NCBI GenBank assembly: GCA_965229885.1
Contig: CBDDJX010000001.1
Location: 124,001 to 188,000, forward strand
Direction: 5' to 3'
Source: DATLLJ01 sp965229885
GTDB lineage: Bacteria; Acidobacteriota; Vicinamibacteria; Vicinamibacterales; CAVVIG01
Length of the DNA stretch: 64,000 bases
In this document: positions 50,833-59,998 of the stretch, in pieces
Layout: each line of letters opens with the position of its first letter
Position numbering within the stretch: position 1 is the first letter of the stretch
Notes under the pieces: generated by a model
Told to the model about the DNA's origin: nothing
What the model saw: the letters and a program-made list of their open reading frames with translations, nothing else
The model's database searches: none
Program-made: the position numbers and the translations under genes

Positions 50833-52071
50833 CTATCGCAGGGGGTCGGCATTCTCCCCGCTCGTTCCGTTTCCGCAGGTACCAGTGCAGATGGTGGCGG
50901 GATCGGGCCCCCGCCCTTCAGCGAACGCCTTCTCCATGAAGCGAGCATTAACGAGCTGGCCTACCAAGCCGTAGTTGCCCTCATGACACCGGGGCTCGAT
51001 GTAATGCCGATTCAATTTGTCGTCCTGCCGTGTCCATTCCTGCTTCGCCGTCCACGACCTGGTCCACGTCGGGTCGTCCACCGTGACCGAATACTCGAGC
51101 GTGTCCGCGCTGACGCGCGTGAAGCGCTCGACCAGGTGCAGGTTCTCGCGAGCGCCGAGATAATCCCGCTTCGCGCCGAAGTTGGCAACGTCGACCACCA
51201 GCGTGTTGCCTTCCCAGTGGCCGCGCGAATCGCCCCACCACTGGCGCACGTGACCCGGCAGATGCGGACGATCGGTGATGGGGATCACGCGCTGCCATCC
51301 CTGCCCCTGCCCCGTGTCGTAGTAAATCGAAACCACGCCGAGCGACTGCACGAACCGTGGGAAGAATGGCAGGACGCTACTGCCGAAACTGGGCAGGCCG
51401 AAAGCGAGGCACCGCTCGCTCAAGCCGCGGTCCTCCGGACCATCGGTCCGATTCCGAGCGCCGATTCCCACAGTGCTCCCCCAGTAGTACGGCCCCGGCT
51501 CCGAGCGTCGCGGCGAGGGCGGCCCATATGTGCCGCCCTCGCACTGGGGCATCTTGTTCTTGCAGACCTCGGTCGCTTGCAGGAGGGCAAGCTCGAACGC
51601 CTGGATGGCATCTCTGCGCTGTTCCGCTTCGGGTGTCAGTGGCGGAAGCCGCCCGTTCGGTGGATCGACGATCAGCGACGTTCGCCGTCCGGTGTGCCGC
51701 GTCGTCGTAAACACGGTATTGTAGGCGCCAGCGACGTCCTGGACGCTCCCCGGCTTTACGAAACGGCGGTCACCAAGCCTGGCCGACCCCAGTCGTTCGC
51801 TATCCAATGCGGCTCTTTCTGCGTCCGTGAAGAATTCTTGATTTGCAAACCGCTCGGGTCGCTGGAGGGGGATTTGCTGCTCGCTACCCCAGATGCCCTG
51901 CAGATCCGGAACACCCCAGGGCGTTCTAGCCAGCGGGTCCACCGACCTGCTGTCCGCAGCGACCGGAACCCTACTGGCCGGCGCCTGGGCGCTGGTACCT
52001 GCCACCGGCAAAAGCACGACCGCCATCGTGAGCGCCACCACCCCGCCCATCGCGAATAATCGTGCGCGCAT
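50833..52071 (-). CDS. secreted 412-residue protein, paralogue 1 (unknown function)
   Basis: An exported protein with a signal peptide (MRARLFAMGGVVALTMAVVL, cleavage near TSAQA). Motifs include RTPWGVPDLQGIWGSEQQIP LQRP, HTGRRTSLIVDPPNGRLPPL, WWGDSRGHWEGNTLVVDVAN FGAK and EPRCHEGNYGLVGQL. Four paired cysteines suggest disulfides outside the cytoplasm. Its relative at 57276-58514 shares every one of these blocks. From memory the family is abundant in acidobacteria near TonB and PQQ genes; I know no function. IS copy 2 lies 88 bases upstream and may have displaced its promoter. Confidence 0.75.
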   Translation of the reverse strand: MRARLFAMGGVVALTMAVVLLPVAGTSAQAPASRVPVAADSRSVDPLARTPWGVPDLQGIWGSEQQIPLQRPERFANQEFFTDAERAALDSERLGSARLGDRRFVKPGSVQDVAGAYNTVFTTTRHTGRRTSLIVDPPNGRLPPLTPEAEQRRDAIQAFELALLQATEVCKNKMPQCEGGTYGPPSPRRSEPGPYYWGSTVGIGARNRTDGPEDRGLSERCLAFGLPSFGSSVLPFFPRFVQSLGVVSIYYDTGQGQGWQRVIPITDRPHLPGHVRQWWGDSRGHWEGNTLVVDVANFGAKRDYLGARENLHLVERFTRVSADTLEYSVTVDDPTWTRSWTAKQEWTRQDDKLNRHYIEPRCHEGNYGLVGQLVNARFMEKAFAEGRGPDPATICTGTCGNGTSGENADPLR

Positions 52072-52153
52072 CTCACACTCTCAAGTCGCCGGCTAGCGAC
52101 ATTTCGGCTGTGTTCGCGGGAATTATTGTAGCGACTAGCCGAGCAAAAAGCAA

Positions 52154-52158
52154 CGCAG
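52154..52158. repeat. target-site duplication, left copy (IS copy 2)
   Basis: CGCAG immediately before the element's CGTATCGCG end; the same pentamer follows the other end. Confidence 0.75.
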
Positions 52159-53439
52159 CGTATCGCGCCATGGTAAGTGTGACCGAAGGAAAGTATCGTC
52201 GCGCCCTAAAGGGTGTTACCCAAGCGGGTGTGCCACAGGAGGGCACCCGCGTGGGACCACAGGCGAGGCCGGAGTATTTGGCGCCGATGCGGGACCGGTA
52301 CGTGGGGGCCTCGCGGACGGAGAAGGGGCGCGTGCTCACAGAGGCGGTGACGGTGACGGGCTACCATCGGAAGGCGATCATTCGGGCCTGGCGGCGGCCA
52401 GCCGTGCGGCCCCCGCGGGGCCCGCGCCAGGGCCGACCCACGCGCTATGACGCCGCGGGGGTGCGGGCACTCCGGGCGGTCTGGGTCGCGGCGGGCGATC
52501 CGTGGGCCCGCCGCCTGAAGGCCCTGCTGCCGACGTGGCTGCCGTGGGCCCGCCGCCGCCTCGCGGTGTCGCCCGCCACCGAAGCGAAGGTGCGCACCAT
52601 CAGCCCGCGCCAGATCGATCGCCTGCTGGCGCCCGACCAGCGCACGATCCGCTGACGGCTGTATGGGCGCACCAAACCCGGCCCGCTGTTGAAGCACCAC
52701 ATTCTGGGCAAGACCGATCACTGGGACGTCACCGAGCCCGGCTTCACCGAGGTGGACCTAGTGAGTCACTCGGGCGACCGCGCCGATGGGGACTTCCTCC
52801 ATACGCTGAATCTCACCGACATTCAGACCACCTGGGTCGAACACGGCGCCGTCATGGGGAAAAGTCAGGTCCGGGTCCAGGAACGGCTCGACCACTTGCG
52901 CGGGGGGCGGCCGCACAAGAAGAACGACAACGCGCATATCGAACAAAAGAACTGGACCCACGTCCGGAAGCTGATGGGCTATGTGCGGTATGACTCGGCG
53001 GGGGCCCTCGCAGCGATGAACGATGTGTAGGCCGACCTGCGGCTGTTGCAGAATCTCTTTCTGCCGTCGGTGCAACTCCAGCGCAAAGAACGCATCGGCG
53101 CCCGCCGGCGCCGGTACTACGACGCGCCGCAGACCCCGTTGGAGCGCGTCCAGGCCTGCCCGCAGGCCCACGCCGCGAAGGTGGTGGCGCTCGTGCGCCA
53201 GCGGGACCGGCTCGATCCGTTCGCGCTCGCGGCGCGCATTGACCGCAAGCTCGTGCGAGTCTATGCCCTCGCGAATCATCGGCGCGGGCTGGTGCCCTCG
53301 ACGGCGGGGGCCGCGGAGACACACGCAAAGACCGCGTGGGTCTCCGCGGCCCTGTCGCTCAAAGACCTCTCCCCGTCGGTAACACCAAATATGGCGCGAC
53401 GAAGCGCCGCCCGGTAACACTTACTTATGGCTCGACACG
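52159..53439 (+). mobile_element. insertion sequence copy 2 (1281 bp, internally deleted)
   Basis: Same element as 5541-6926 in the opposite orientation. The ends CGTATCGCG and CTCGACACG are flanked by a perfect 5-bp direct repeat CGCAG (52154-52158 and 53440-53444), which fixes the boundaries and indicates a 5-bp target duplication. It lacks 105 bp present in copy 1. It inserted between the divergent genes at 52071 and 53500. The two inverted copies, 45 kb apart, could support an inversion of everything between them. Confidence 0.9.
52170..53417 (+). pseudogene. DDE/rve integrase-type transposase, inactivated (copy 2)
   Basis: From the ATG at 52170 one frame runs MVSVTEGKYRRALKGVTQAG to SPRQIDRLLAPDQRTIR, then a TGA. 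The same frame continues RLYGRTKPGPLLKHHILGKT DHWDVTEPGFTEVDLV, and later NAHIEQKNWTHVRKLMGYVR to a TAG after MNDV. It then reads ADLRLLQNLFLPSVQLQRKE to the end. The TGA and TAG are at the same places as in copy 1. A 105-bp in-frame deletion removes the block holding DSDNGSEFIN, the second catalytic Asp, so this copy cannot encode an active enzyme. Confidence 0.8.
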
Positions 53440-53444
53440 CGCAG
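53440..53444. repeat. target-site duplication, right copy (IS copy 2)
   Basis: CGCAG directly after CTCGACACG, matching 52154-52158. Confidence 0.75.
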
Positions 53445-53499
53445 TATCGAAGCCACGGGCGGCAACACGGGCTCCTGTGTTATTGTGGCGCCGGGCCTC

Positions 53500-55239
53500 A
53501 TGGACCGCTGGAGTTCTGCCGGCGCGCTTCTGAGCATGGTCGGTCTTCTTGCCGCCGCCCCTGGCCTGCGCTCTTCGTCGGATGCCACCTCGTTCCCGAG
53601 ATTTAAGGACATCGCGCGAGCGGCGGGAATTGACTTCTACCTGGACAGCGGCAGCCGGGACCGGGCATTCCTTTTGGAAGAGAACAGCGGCGGCATTCTC
53701 CTGATCGACTACGACAACGATGGCTGGCTGGACATCTATGCAGTGAACGGGTCCACGAGCAAACGAGTGATCCGGGGCCTGAAGAGCCGAGGCAACCGGC
53801 TCTACCACAACAACCATGACGGCACGTTCAGCGATGTCACGGCGAAGGCAGGCGTTGCCGGGAACGGCAGCTGGGGTATGGGCGGCTGCATCGGCGACGT
53901 CGACAACAACGGATTCGACGATATCCTCGTCACCAATCACGGACCGAATGTGCTGTACTTGAACAACGGCGAAGGGACGTTTCAGGACACGAGCCGAAAG
54001 GCCGGCATCGAAGACGGAAATCGGTGGCACTCGGGCTGTGGATTCGGCGACTACGATCGCGACGGGGATCTGGATCTGCACGTTACCGCTTACGCCGACT
54101 TCACCATCGAGGGTGCGCGAAAGGACCAACGATTTAGCAACCCGAGCTTGTTGGCTAATTTCAAGCAATATTCGGTTACCACTGGCCGCCGAAGCGTCGA
54201 CCGCGCAGGGCCCGAGGCATACAGAGCGGAACCGGACACGTTTTTCGAGAACATCGGCGGCCAGTTCATCGACGTGAGCGAACGATCCGGCGTTCGACGT
54301 ACCAAGGCCGCGTACGGACTCGCGGTGGTCTGGGGTGATTACGATAACGACGGCGATCTCGACATCTTCGTCGCCAACGATGCCACGCCCAACCACCTGT
54401 TCCGAAACAATGGCGACAAGACCTTTACCGAGACCGGGGTCGCCGCCGGAGTGGCATTCGACATGAACGGCCGGCCACAGGCGAGCATGGGGGCCGACAT
54501 GGCCGACTACGACAATGATGGCAATCTGGACATCGCCGTTACGAGCTTCGCTAGCGAGTACCAGGCTCTCTATCGCGGAGTTGGCCGCGGGCTGTTCACC
54601 GACATGTCCGCCAGAGTCGGCCTGCTCCAGGCGACGCGGCCGTTTGTCGGCTGGGGAACCCAGTTCGTCGACCTCAACCTCGACGGCTATCAGGATCTCG
54701 TCACCGTTAACGGCCACATAGATCCCGGGACCGCCAGCAACCCGCGACTGGTGGGAGTCGGCGCCGGTTTCTTGCAGCGCTGGCTGCTGTTTCGAGGCGG
54801 TCCCGACGGCGTCTTCCGGGAAATCGGCGCAAAGCTGGACGGCCCCTTTGCGGATGTGCATGGCAGTCGTGGGCTCGCCGTCGGCGACCTCAACAACGAC
54901 GGGCAGATGGACCTGGTGGTTGCGAATCAGGAAACGCGCCCCTCGATCGTCAGGAATCTAGGTGCGCCCAATGGCCGATGGCTGCTCGTCAAGCTTCGCG
55001 GCACGCGGTCGAACCGTTCCGCTATCGGCGCCAGAGTCACATTGCGCGCGGGCGGGCGGGCGCAAATACGGGAGGTCAAGAGCGGCGGAAGTTATCTATC
55101 CCAAAGCGACCTGCGCCTGCATTTCGGCCTCGGCGCCTCGGACGAAATCGACGAGCTCGCCGTCCGCTGGCCGTCCGGACACGTGCAGGTCGCCCACGGG
55201 GTACACGCCAACCAAATCCTCACGATTGTGGAAAAGTAA
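53500..55239 (+). CDS. CRTAC1-family protein (FG-GAP repeats, ASPIC/UnbV), first copy
   Basis: A secreted beta-propeller protein of 579 residues. The N-terminus is a signal peptide (MDRWSSAGALLSMVGLLAAA P). Calcium-loop repeats DYDNDGWLDIYAVNG, DVDNNGFDDILVTNHG, DYDRDGDLDLHV, DYDNDGDLDIFVANDATPNH and DLNLDGYQDLVTVNG span ~40-480. The ASPIC/UnbV domain (~490-570) has SNRSAIGARVTL and GGSYLSQSDLRLHFGLG. The ATG at 53500 gives the better signal peptide; a GTG at 53485 also exists. It lies 8 bases before a second CRTAC1 gene. The molecular function of this family is not established. Confidence 0.85.
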   Translation: MDRWSSAGALLSMVGLLAAAPGLRSSSDATSFPRFKDIARAAGIDFYLDSGSRDRAFLLEENSGGILLIDYDNDGWLDIYAVNGSTSKRVIRGLKSRGNRLYHNNHDGTFSDVTAKAGVAGNGSWGMGGCIGDVDNNGFDDILVTNHGPNVLYLNNGEGTFQDTSRKAGIEDGNRWHSGCGFGDYDRDGDLDLHVTAYADFTIEGARKDQRFSNPSLLANFKQYSVTTGRRSVDRAGPEAYRAEPDTFFENIGGQFIDVSERSGVRRTKAAYGLAVVWGDYDNDGDLDIFVANDATPNHLFRNNGDKTFTETGVAAGVAFDMNGRPQASMGADMADYDNDGNLDIAVTSFASEYQALYRGVGRGLFTDMSARVGLLQATRPFVGWGTQFVDLNLDGYQDLVTVNGHIDPGTASNPRLVGVGAGFLQRWLLFRGGPDGVFREIGAKLDGPFADVHGSRGLAVGDLNNDGQMDLVVANQETRPSIVRNLGAPNGRWLLVKLRGTRSNRSAIGARVTLRAGGRAQIREVKSGGSYLSQSDLRLHFGLGASDEIDELAVRWPSGHVQVAHGVHANQILTIVEK

Positions 55240-55246
55240 GCTCGAT

Positions 55247-57172
55247 ATGAAAATTGGACCCCTCGTCGCCCTTTCAGCTCTTGCCGTTGGTATGCTGGCC
55301 TCGTCCGAGCCCCGATCGCTCACGGCCGGGCAGGCGCCTGCTGGGGGCCCAACGGCCGCTCAACCGGAGCCGTTGCGTATCCCCGATCCCGACATCGGAG
55401 TCGAATCACTGGCCAGCCGCGCGAGGGCTCAGCGCGCAGCGGTCGAACAGTTCAAAGTGCCCTACCAGTTTCAATTCCAGGATCGCGTTCAGGAGAGTGG
55501 AATCACTTTCTTGAATCGGATCGTGGACGACGCCGGCCGGTTCTACAAAGCGGTCCATTACGATCACGGCACCGGACTCGCCGTGGCCGACGTCGACGGC
55601 GACGGGCTCGAGGACCTCTATTTCGTGAGCCAGCTTGAAGGCAACCAGCTCTGGAAGAACCTGGGCGGTGGCAAGTTCAGAAGCATCACGAGCCAGGCGG
55701 GCGTCGCTGTCGCCGATCGCGTTGGCGTCACCGCCTCGTTTGCCGATATCGATAACGACGGCGATCAGGATCTCTTCGTGACGACCGTCCGCGGGGGCAA
55801 CGTCTTGTTCGAGAACGATGGGCGCGGCCACTTCGGAGACATTTCGAAGGCCGCGGGAGTCGACTACGTCGGCCACTCTTCGAGCGCAGTATTCTTCGAC
55901 TTTGATAAGGACGGCCTGCTCGACCTCTACCTGTGCAACGTCGGCCGGTATACCACCGACGAGAAGGGACGGGGAGGCGCGTACGTCGGGCTGACGGACG
56001 GATTCTTCGGCCACCTGCACGCCGATCGGGCGGAGCGGAGCATCCTCTACAAGAACATGGGCCGCAATCGCTTCCGGGATGTCACCCTGGAGCTGGGGCT
56101 TGGCACCCCGAGCTGGAGTGGCGACGCCAGCGTCTTGGACGTGAACGACGACGGCTTCCTCGACCTCTACGTCCTCAACATGCAGGGCAGCGATCATTAT
56201 TATGAGAACGTCGGCGGCCGGCAGTTCGTCGACAAGAGCGCGCAGTACTTTCCAAGGACTCCCTGGGGCGGCATGGGAATCAAGTCCTTCGACTACGACA
56301 ATGACGGCCGGCCCGACCTGATGATCACCGATATGCATTCCGACATGAGCGTTGAGGTGGGACCCGATCAGGAGAAGCTGAAGTCCCACATCCAATTTCC
56401 GGCGGCGTTCCTGCAGGGCGGGCCGGAACAGTTCATCTTCGGCAACGCCTTGTACCGGAATCTGGGGGGTGGGAAATTCGAGGAGATTTCGGATCGTGCG
56501 GGTGTGGAAACCTATTGGCCCTGGGGACTGAGCGTCGGGGACCTGAACGCGGATGGATGGCAGGACGTGTTCGTCACGGCGTCGATGAATTACCCATTCC
56601 GCTACGGGATCAACTCGCTCCTACTGAACAATCGCGGCGAAAGATTCCTGGACAGCGAATTTCTGCTAGGGATCGAGCCGCGACACGGAGGCCGCACCCA
56701 TACGCCCTGGTTCGTCGCGGACTGTTCCGAACCGCAGTCACTGTGCCCGGGGCGAACGGGCAAAGTGACGGTGATGGGGACCCTCGCCAGCCGTTCCTCC
56801 GTCATATTCGATCTCGACCAGGATGGTGATCTCGACATCATCACCAATGACCCCAATGCAGGGCCGCAGATCCTCGTGAGCAACCTCGCCGAGCAGCAGG
56901 CCATCCACTGGTTGCGTGTGGTCCCGGTAGGGACCGTGTCGAATCGTAACGGGCTTGGTGCCGTTGTCCGCGTCGTCGTGGGAGGGCGCGTGCTGACCAA
57001 GTGGGTCGACGGCAAGTCCGGCTACCTGTCCCAAAGCGTGTTGCCTCTGTATTTCGGACTCGGCGATGCGACGAAAGTCGATCGGGTCGAGGTCGATTGG
57101 CCGTCCGGACGCAAGCAGATGATCACCGCAGTGAAAACGAACTCGACGCTGCGGGTCATCGAGCCCCGCTGA
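55247..57172 (+). CDS. CRTAC1-family protein, second copy
   Basis: A secreted 641-residue protein with a signal peptide (MKIGPLVALSALAVGMLASS) and Ca-loop repeats such as DVDGDGLEDLYFVSQLEGNQ, DIDNDGDQDLFVTTVRGGNV, DFDKDGLLDLYLCNVGRYTT, DYDNDGRPDLMITDMHSDMS and DLDQDGDLDIITNDPNAG. It ends in ASPIC/UnbV (RNGLGAVVRVVVGG, KSGYLSQSVLPLYFGLG). It is only moderately similar to the first copy, so these are old paralogues. The 7-base gap and same direction indicate one operon. An extracellular or periplasmic binding role is inferred from the propeller fold. Confidence 0.85.
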   Translation: MKIGPLVALSALAVGMLASSEPRSLTAGQAPAGGPTAAQPEPLRIPDPDIGVESLASRARAQRAAVEQFKVPYQFQFQDRVQESGITFLNRIVDDAGRFYKAVHYDHGTGLAVADVDGDGLEDLYFVSQLEGNQLWKNLGGGKFRSITSQAGVAVADRVGVTASFADIDNDGDQDLFVTTVRGGNVLFENDGRGHFGDISKAAGVDYVGHSSSAVFFDFDKDGLLDLYLCNVGRYTTDEKGRGGAYVGLTDGFFGHLHADRAERSILYKNMGRNRFRDVTLELGLGTPSWSGDASVLDVNDDGFLDLYVLNMQGSDHYYENVGGRQFVDKSAQYFPRTPWGGMGIKSFDYDNDGRPDLMITDMHSDMSVEVGPDQEKLKSHIQFPAAFLQGGPEQFIFGNALYRNLGGGKFEEISDRAGVETYWPWGLSVGDLNADGWQDVFVTASMNYPFRYGINSLLLNNRGERFLDSEFLLGIEPRHGGRTHTPWFVADCSEPQSLCPGRTGKVTVMGTLASRSSVIFDLDQDGDLDIITNDPNAGPQILVSNLAEQQAIHWLRVVPVGTVSNRNGLGAVVRVVVGGRVLTKWVDGKSGYLSQSVLPLYFGLGDATKVDRVEVDWPSGRKQMITAVKTNSTLRVIEPR

Positions 57173-57275
57173 CGGCGGCGTCGATTGAAAAGCTTCGGCG
57201 CATGCAATAGAATAGCGCGCGCGTGGGTTTCTCTTGTGTCCTCGGGTGCGATAGCGTCGGAGAGGAGGTTGAGTG

Positions 57276-58514
57276 ATGAACCGCCGATGCGCGGAAGGGT
57301 TCGGCGTCGCGTCAGTGGCCGGTGCGTTAACGGTGCTTCTGCAGGTAACGCCTGTTGGTGTCGCGGCCCAGGCCCCTACAGTCAAGGCGGCTACGGCCGC
57401 TGCGCAGGAGACCGCAGCCCGGGTACCGAGCACGGCATGGGGAGAACCCGACTTACAGGGGATCTGGACCTACGAGTATCAGATTCCTCTACAGCGACCC
57501 GCTAAGTATGCCGGAAAAGAATTCTTCTCGGACGAGGAAATCGCCGCGCTCGATCGGGAGCGGTCCGGTCAGCAGAGTCGTGACTTTCGCGCCGCTAAAG
57601 GAAGTGAAGCGGACGTCGCGGGCGCCTACAGCGCGATCTTCATGACGCGAAAGCATACGGGCCGCCGCACGTCACTGATCGTGGATCCCCCGGACGGAAG
57701 AATTCCTCCAGACACCGCGGAGGCGCGCCAACGGATGGCTAGGCACGAAGAGTTCCGACTCGCCCTCTTACAGGCAACCGTAGCTTGCAAGAACAATGAG
57801 CCTGGCTGTGCCGGCGGGAAATACGGACCGCCGTCGCCGAAACGATCCGACGTGCCGCCCGTGTACGTGACGGGCTCCATCAATCGCTCCGACAATCCCG
57901 AAGATCGCAATCCTGGCGAGCGATGTTTGATGGGTGGCCTGCCGGACTTTGGTTCGGGCTACGATGCATATGGCGGCAGCTACCGCCGGATTGTTCAAGC
58001 GCCTGGAAACGTCTCGATCTTCCACGACTGGAATCAAGGGCAAGGGTTCCACCGGACGATCCCGATCACCATGCGCCCGCATCTGCCGTCGCAGATTCGC
58101 CAGTGGTGGGGGGACTCGCGCGGTCACTGGGAGGGCAGGACCCTGGTCGTGGATGTCACCAATTTCACGGCGAAGGCGGACTACCTAGGAGCCCGAGAGA
58201 ACCTGCACCTGGTCGAGCGCTGGACCCGTACTGGCCCGAACACGCTCGAGTACGGCGTGACGCTCGATGATCCGACGACGTGGACGAAACCTTGGACCGT
58301 TAAGCGGGAGTTCGTCAGGCAAGACGAGAAAGACAATCGGATCTATTACGAGCCGCGCTGCCACGAAGGCAACTACGGCCTGCCCGGGTTGCTGGTCGGG
58401 GCGCGCGCCGAAGACCGGGCATTCCTGGAGGGACGCGGGCCCGATCCCGCGACGAAATGCAACGCGGGATGTGCGTTTGGGCCCTCCGGGGAAACCCGCG
58501 ATCTACTGCAATAA
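57276..58514 (+). CDS. secreted 412-residue protein, paralogue 2 (unknown function)
   Basis: Same family and length as 50833-52071, with a signal peptide (MNRRCAEGFGVASVAGALTV L). Shared blocks are GEPDLQGIWTYEYQIPLQRP, HTGRRTSLIVDPPDGRIPP, RQWWGDSRGHWEGRTLVVDV TNFTAK, REFVRQDEKDNRIYYEPRCHEGNYG and GRGPDPATKC. The ATG at 57276 has AGGAGG eight bases upstream. It lies 103 bases after the second CRTAC1 gene in the same direction and converges on the TPR lipoprotein gene. No catalytic motif is recognised; conserved Trp, His and Cys hint at a binding or enzymatic role outside the cell. Confidence 0.75.
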   Translation: MNRRCAEGFGVASVAGALTVLLQVTPVGVAAQAPTVKAATAAAQETAARVPSTAWGEPDLQGIWTYEYQIPLQRPAKYAGKEFFSDEEIAALDRERSGQQSRDFRAAKGSEADVAGAYSAIFMTRKHTGRRTSLIVDPPDGRIPPDTAEARQRMARHEEFRLALLQATVACKNNEPGCAGGKYGPPSPKRSDVPPVYVTGSINRSDNPEDRNPGERCLMGGLPDFGSGYDAYGGSYRRIVQAPGNVSIFHDWNQGQGFHRTIPITMRPHLPSQIRQWWGDSRGHWEGRTLVVDVTNFTAKADYLGARENLHLVERWTRTGPNTLEYGVTLDDPTTWTKPWTVKREFVRQDEKDNRIYYEPRCHEGNYGLPGLLVGARAEDRAFLEGRGPDPATKCNAGCAFGPSGETRDLLQ

Positions 58515-58567
58515 CTGAGGATACGGCGGCTCTGCGGCGCGCCCACGGAATCACGGGGAGCGCCGGC

Positions 58568-59998
58568 CTACGGCATCGCGTCGGCCGGCCACGGCACCCG
58601 GCATGGCTCGTGGCGCTCGTAATGCCTGAGATTGTCGACCATTCGACGAACGAGGTCGTCGCGCCCTGCCGCCTTGGCGGCGGTGATTAGCTCGCGCTGC
58701 ACCTGCGCGGCCTCCTCGTACTCCCGCAATTCGGCGAGCGTCATCGCAAGTGTCTCACCCAACTCACTGCTCTGTTGCCGCTTGAGCAGCTCTTGCGTGA
58801 GCGCCATCGCTTCGCGGCCGTTCCGAACGCGGTCGTCTGGGGCGGCGGCCAGCACTCGCGCGAGCGCTTCGGCGAAGCCGGGTTGGTCGGGATATGTCTT
58901 CATCCCTTCAGCCAGGCGGTCGCGGGCATCCACGTACCGTCCCAGCCGGACAAGGGCCATGGCGTAACCAAACCGTGCCTGAGCGATTCGAGGGTCGATC
59001 TTGATGACCGCATCGTAGTGCAGCAAGGATTCCTCAGGGGATCCTGTTCGACGCAGGACATCAGCGAGGCGCAGGCGCAGCGTCGGGTTATTGGGCTCAA
59101 GCTCCACGCCGTGTCTGAAGTACTCGGCAGCGGCCGTCAATTCCCCCTTGCTGAGCGCTTCAGACCCGCGAATCTCGTAGGCCATCGCGTTCACTGGCAG
59201 CTTCTCTAGGTCATGCATCAGGGGATCGACGGGAAACACGACCCGAGACGCACCTCGCTGCCGCAGGTGAGCTTCGGCCTGTGCCTGATTACCGAGTCCT
59301 CGGTATGCCAGGGCCAGCGGATAATGAATGATCGACGCGCGCGGGTCGAGCGCCAGTACCTGCTCTAGATACTTGACCGCGTCCGCGTAATCCTTTCTGG
59401 CGAGAGTGACGCGTCCCAGGCCAAAGAGCGCCGCCGCCGTGCGCGGTTCGAGCGAGAGCGCCTTCGAAAAGGTCGGTTCTGCAGCTTCGGGCCGTCCCTG
59501 CGCAAGGTACACCTCGCCCAGCCAAAGCAGAGCGGGGACATCGCCCGGTCGCAACTGGAGAGTTCGCTCCAGGAAGGACGCGGCTTCCTTCAGCTTGCTT
59601 CGATTGCGGTACACGTGCCCGAGATAGTAGGTCCAGCGCGGATCCTCTGGGACCAGCGCGTTCGCATTCAGCAAACAGGCCTCGCTGGCATCGAAGTACT
59701 CAGCGGCCATCAGGAGCTCGCCCATTTCTCCATAAGCGGTCGCCAGCTCGGCGGTCGTCGTGCCGGCCCTCTCGAGCGCGGCTGTTAGCGAGGAATAGCG
59801 GCCCCGAATCTGCTCCCGCAGTGAGTCCGCGGTGCGCGACAGATCCGGCATCGCCATCGGTCGCAACGCCGCTCTCTCGGCCGCCGTCGGCACAGTCGCT
59901 CCAGGCGAGGAGGCGGTCCTCGGGTCGTGCGACGTGCAGCCGCTGGTCAGAACGACCACAGTCGATACAACAGCCAGCGCAACCATTCGTCCGTTCAC
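58568..59998 (-). CDS. TPR-repeat lipoprotein
   Basis: A 476-residue lipoprotein with the signal sequence MVALAVVSTVVVLTSGCTS; the lipobox Cys follows TSG. Some ten TPR units follow (for example DVPALLWLGEVYLAQGRPEA, AAALFGLGRVTLARKDYADA, QARFGYAMALVRLGRYVDAR), giving a solenoid for protein binding. It starts with GTG at 59998, overlapping the stop of the CRTAC1 gene by four bases; an ATG at 59986 is possible. Acidobacterial CRTAC1 proteins often sit beside TPR proteins, so the two may act as a pair. Confidence 0.82.
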   Translation of the reverse strand: MNGRMVALAVVSTVVVLTSGCTSHDPRTASSPGATVPTAAERAALRPMAMPDLSRTADSLREQIRGRYSSLTAALERAGTTTAELATAYGEMGELLMAAEYFDASEACLLNANALVPEDPRWTYYLGHVYRNRSKLKEAASFLERTLQLRPGDVPALLWLGEVYLAQGRPEAAEPTFSKALSLEPRTAAALFGLGRVTLARKDYADAVKYLEQVLALDPRASIIHYPLALAYRGLGNQAQAEAHLRQRGASRVVFPVDPLMHDLEKLPVNAMAYEIRGSEALSKGELTAAAEYFRHGVELEPNNPTLRLRLADVLRRTGSPEESLLHYDAVIKIDPRIAQARFGYAMALVRLGRYVDARDRLAEGMKTYPDQPGFAEALARVLAAAPDDRVRNGREAMALTQELLKRQQSSELGETLAMTLAELREYEEAAQVQRELITAAKAAGRDDLVRRMVDNLRHYERHEPCRVPWPADAMP

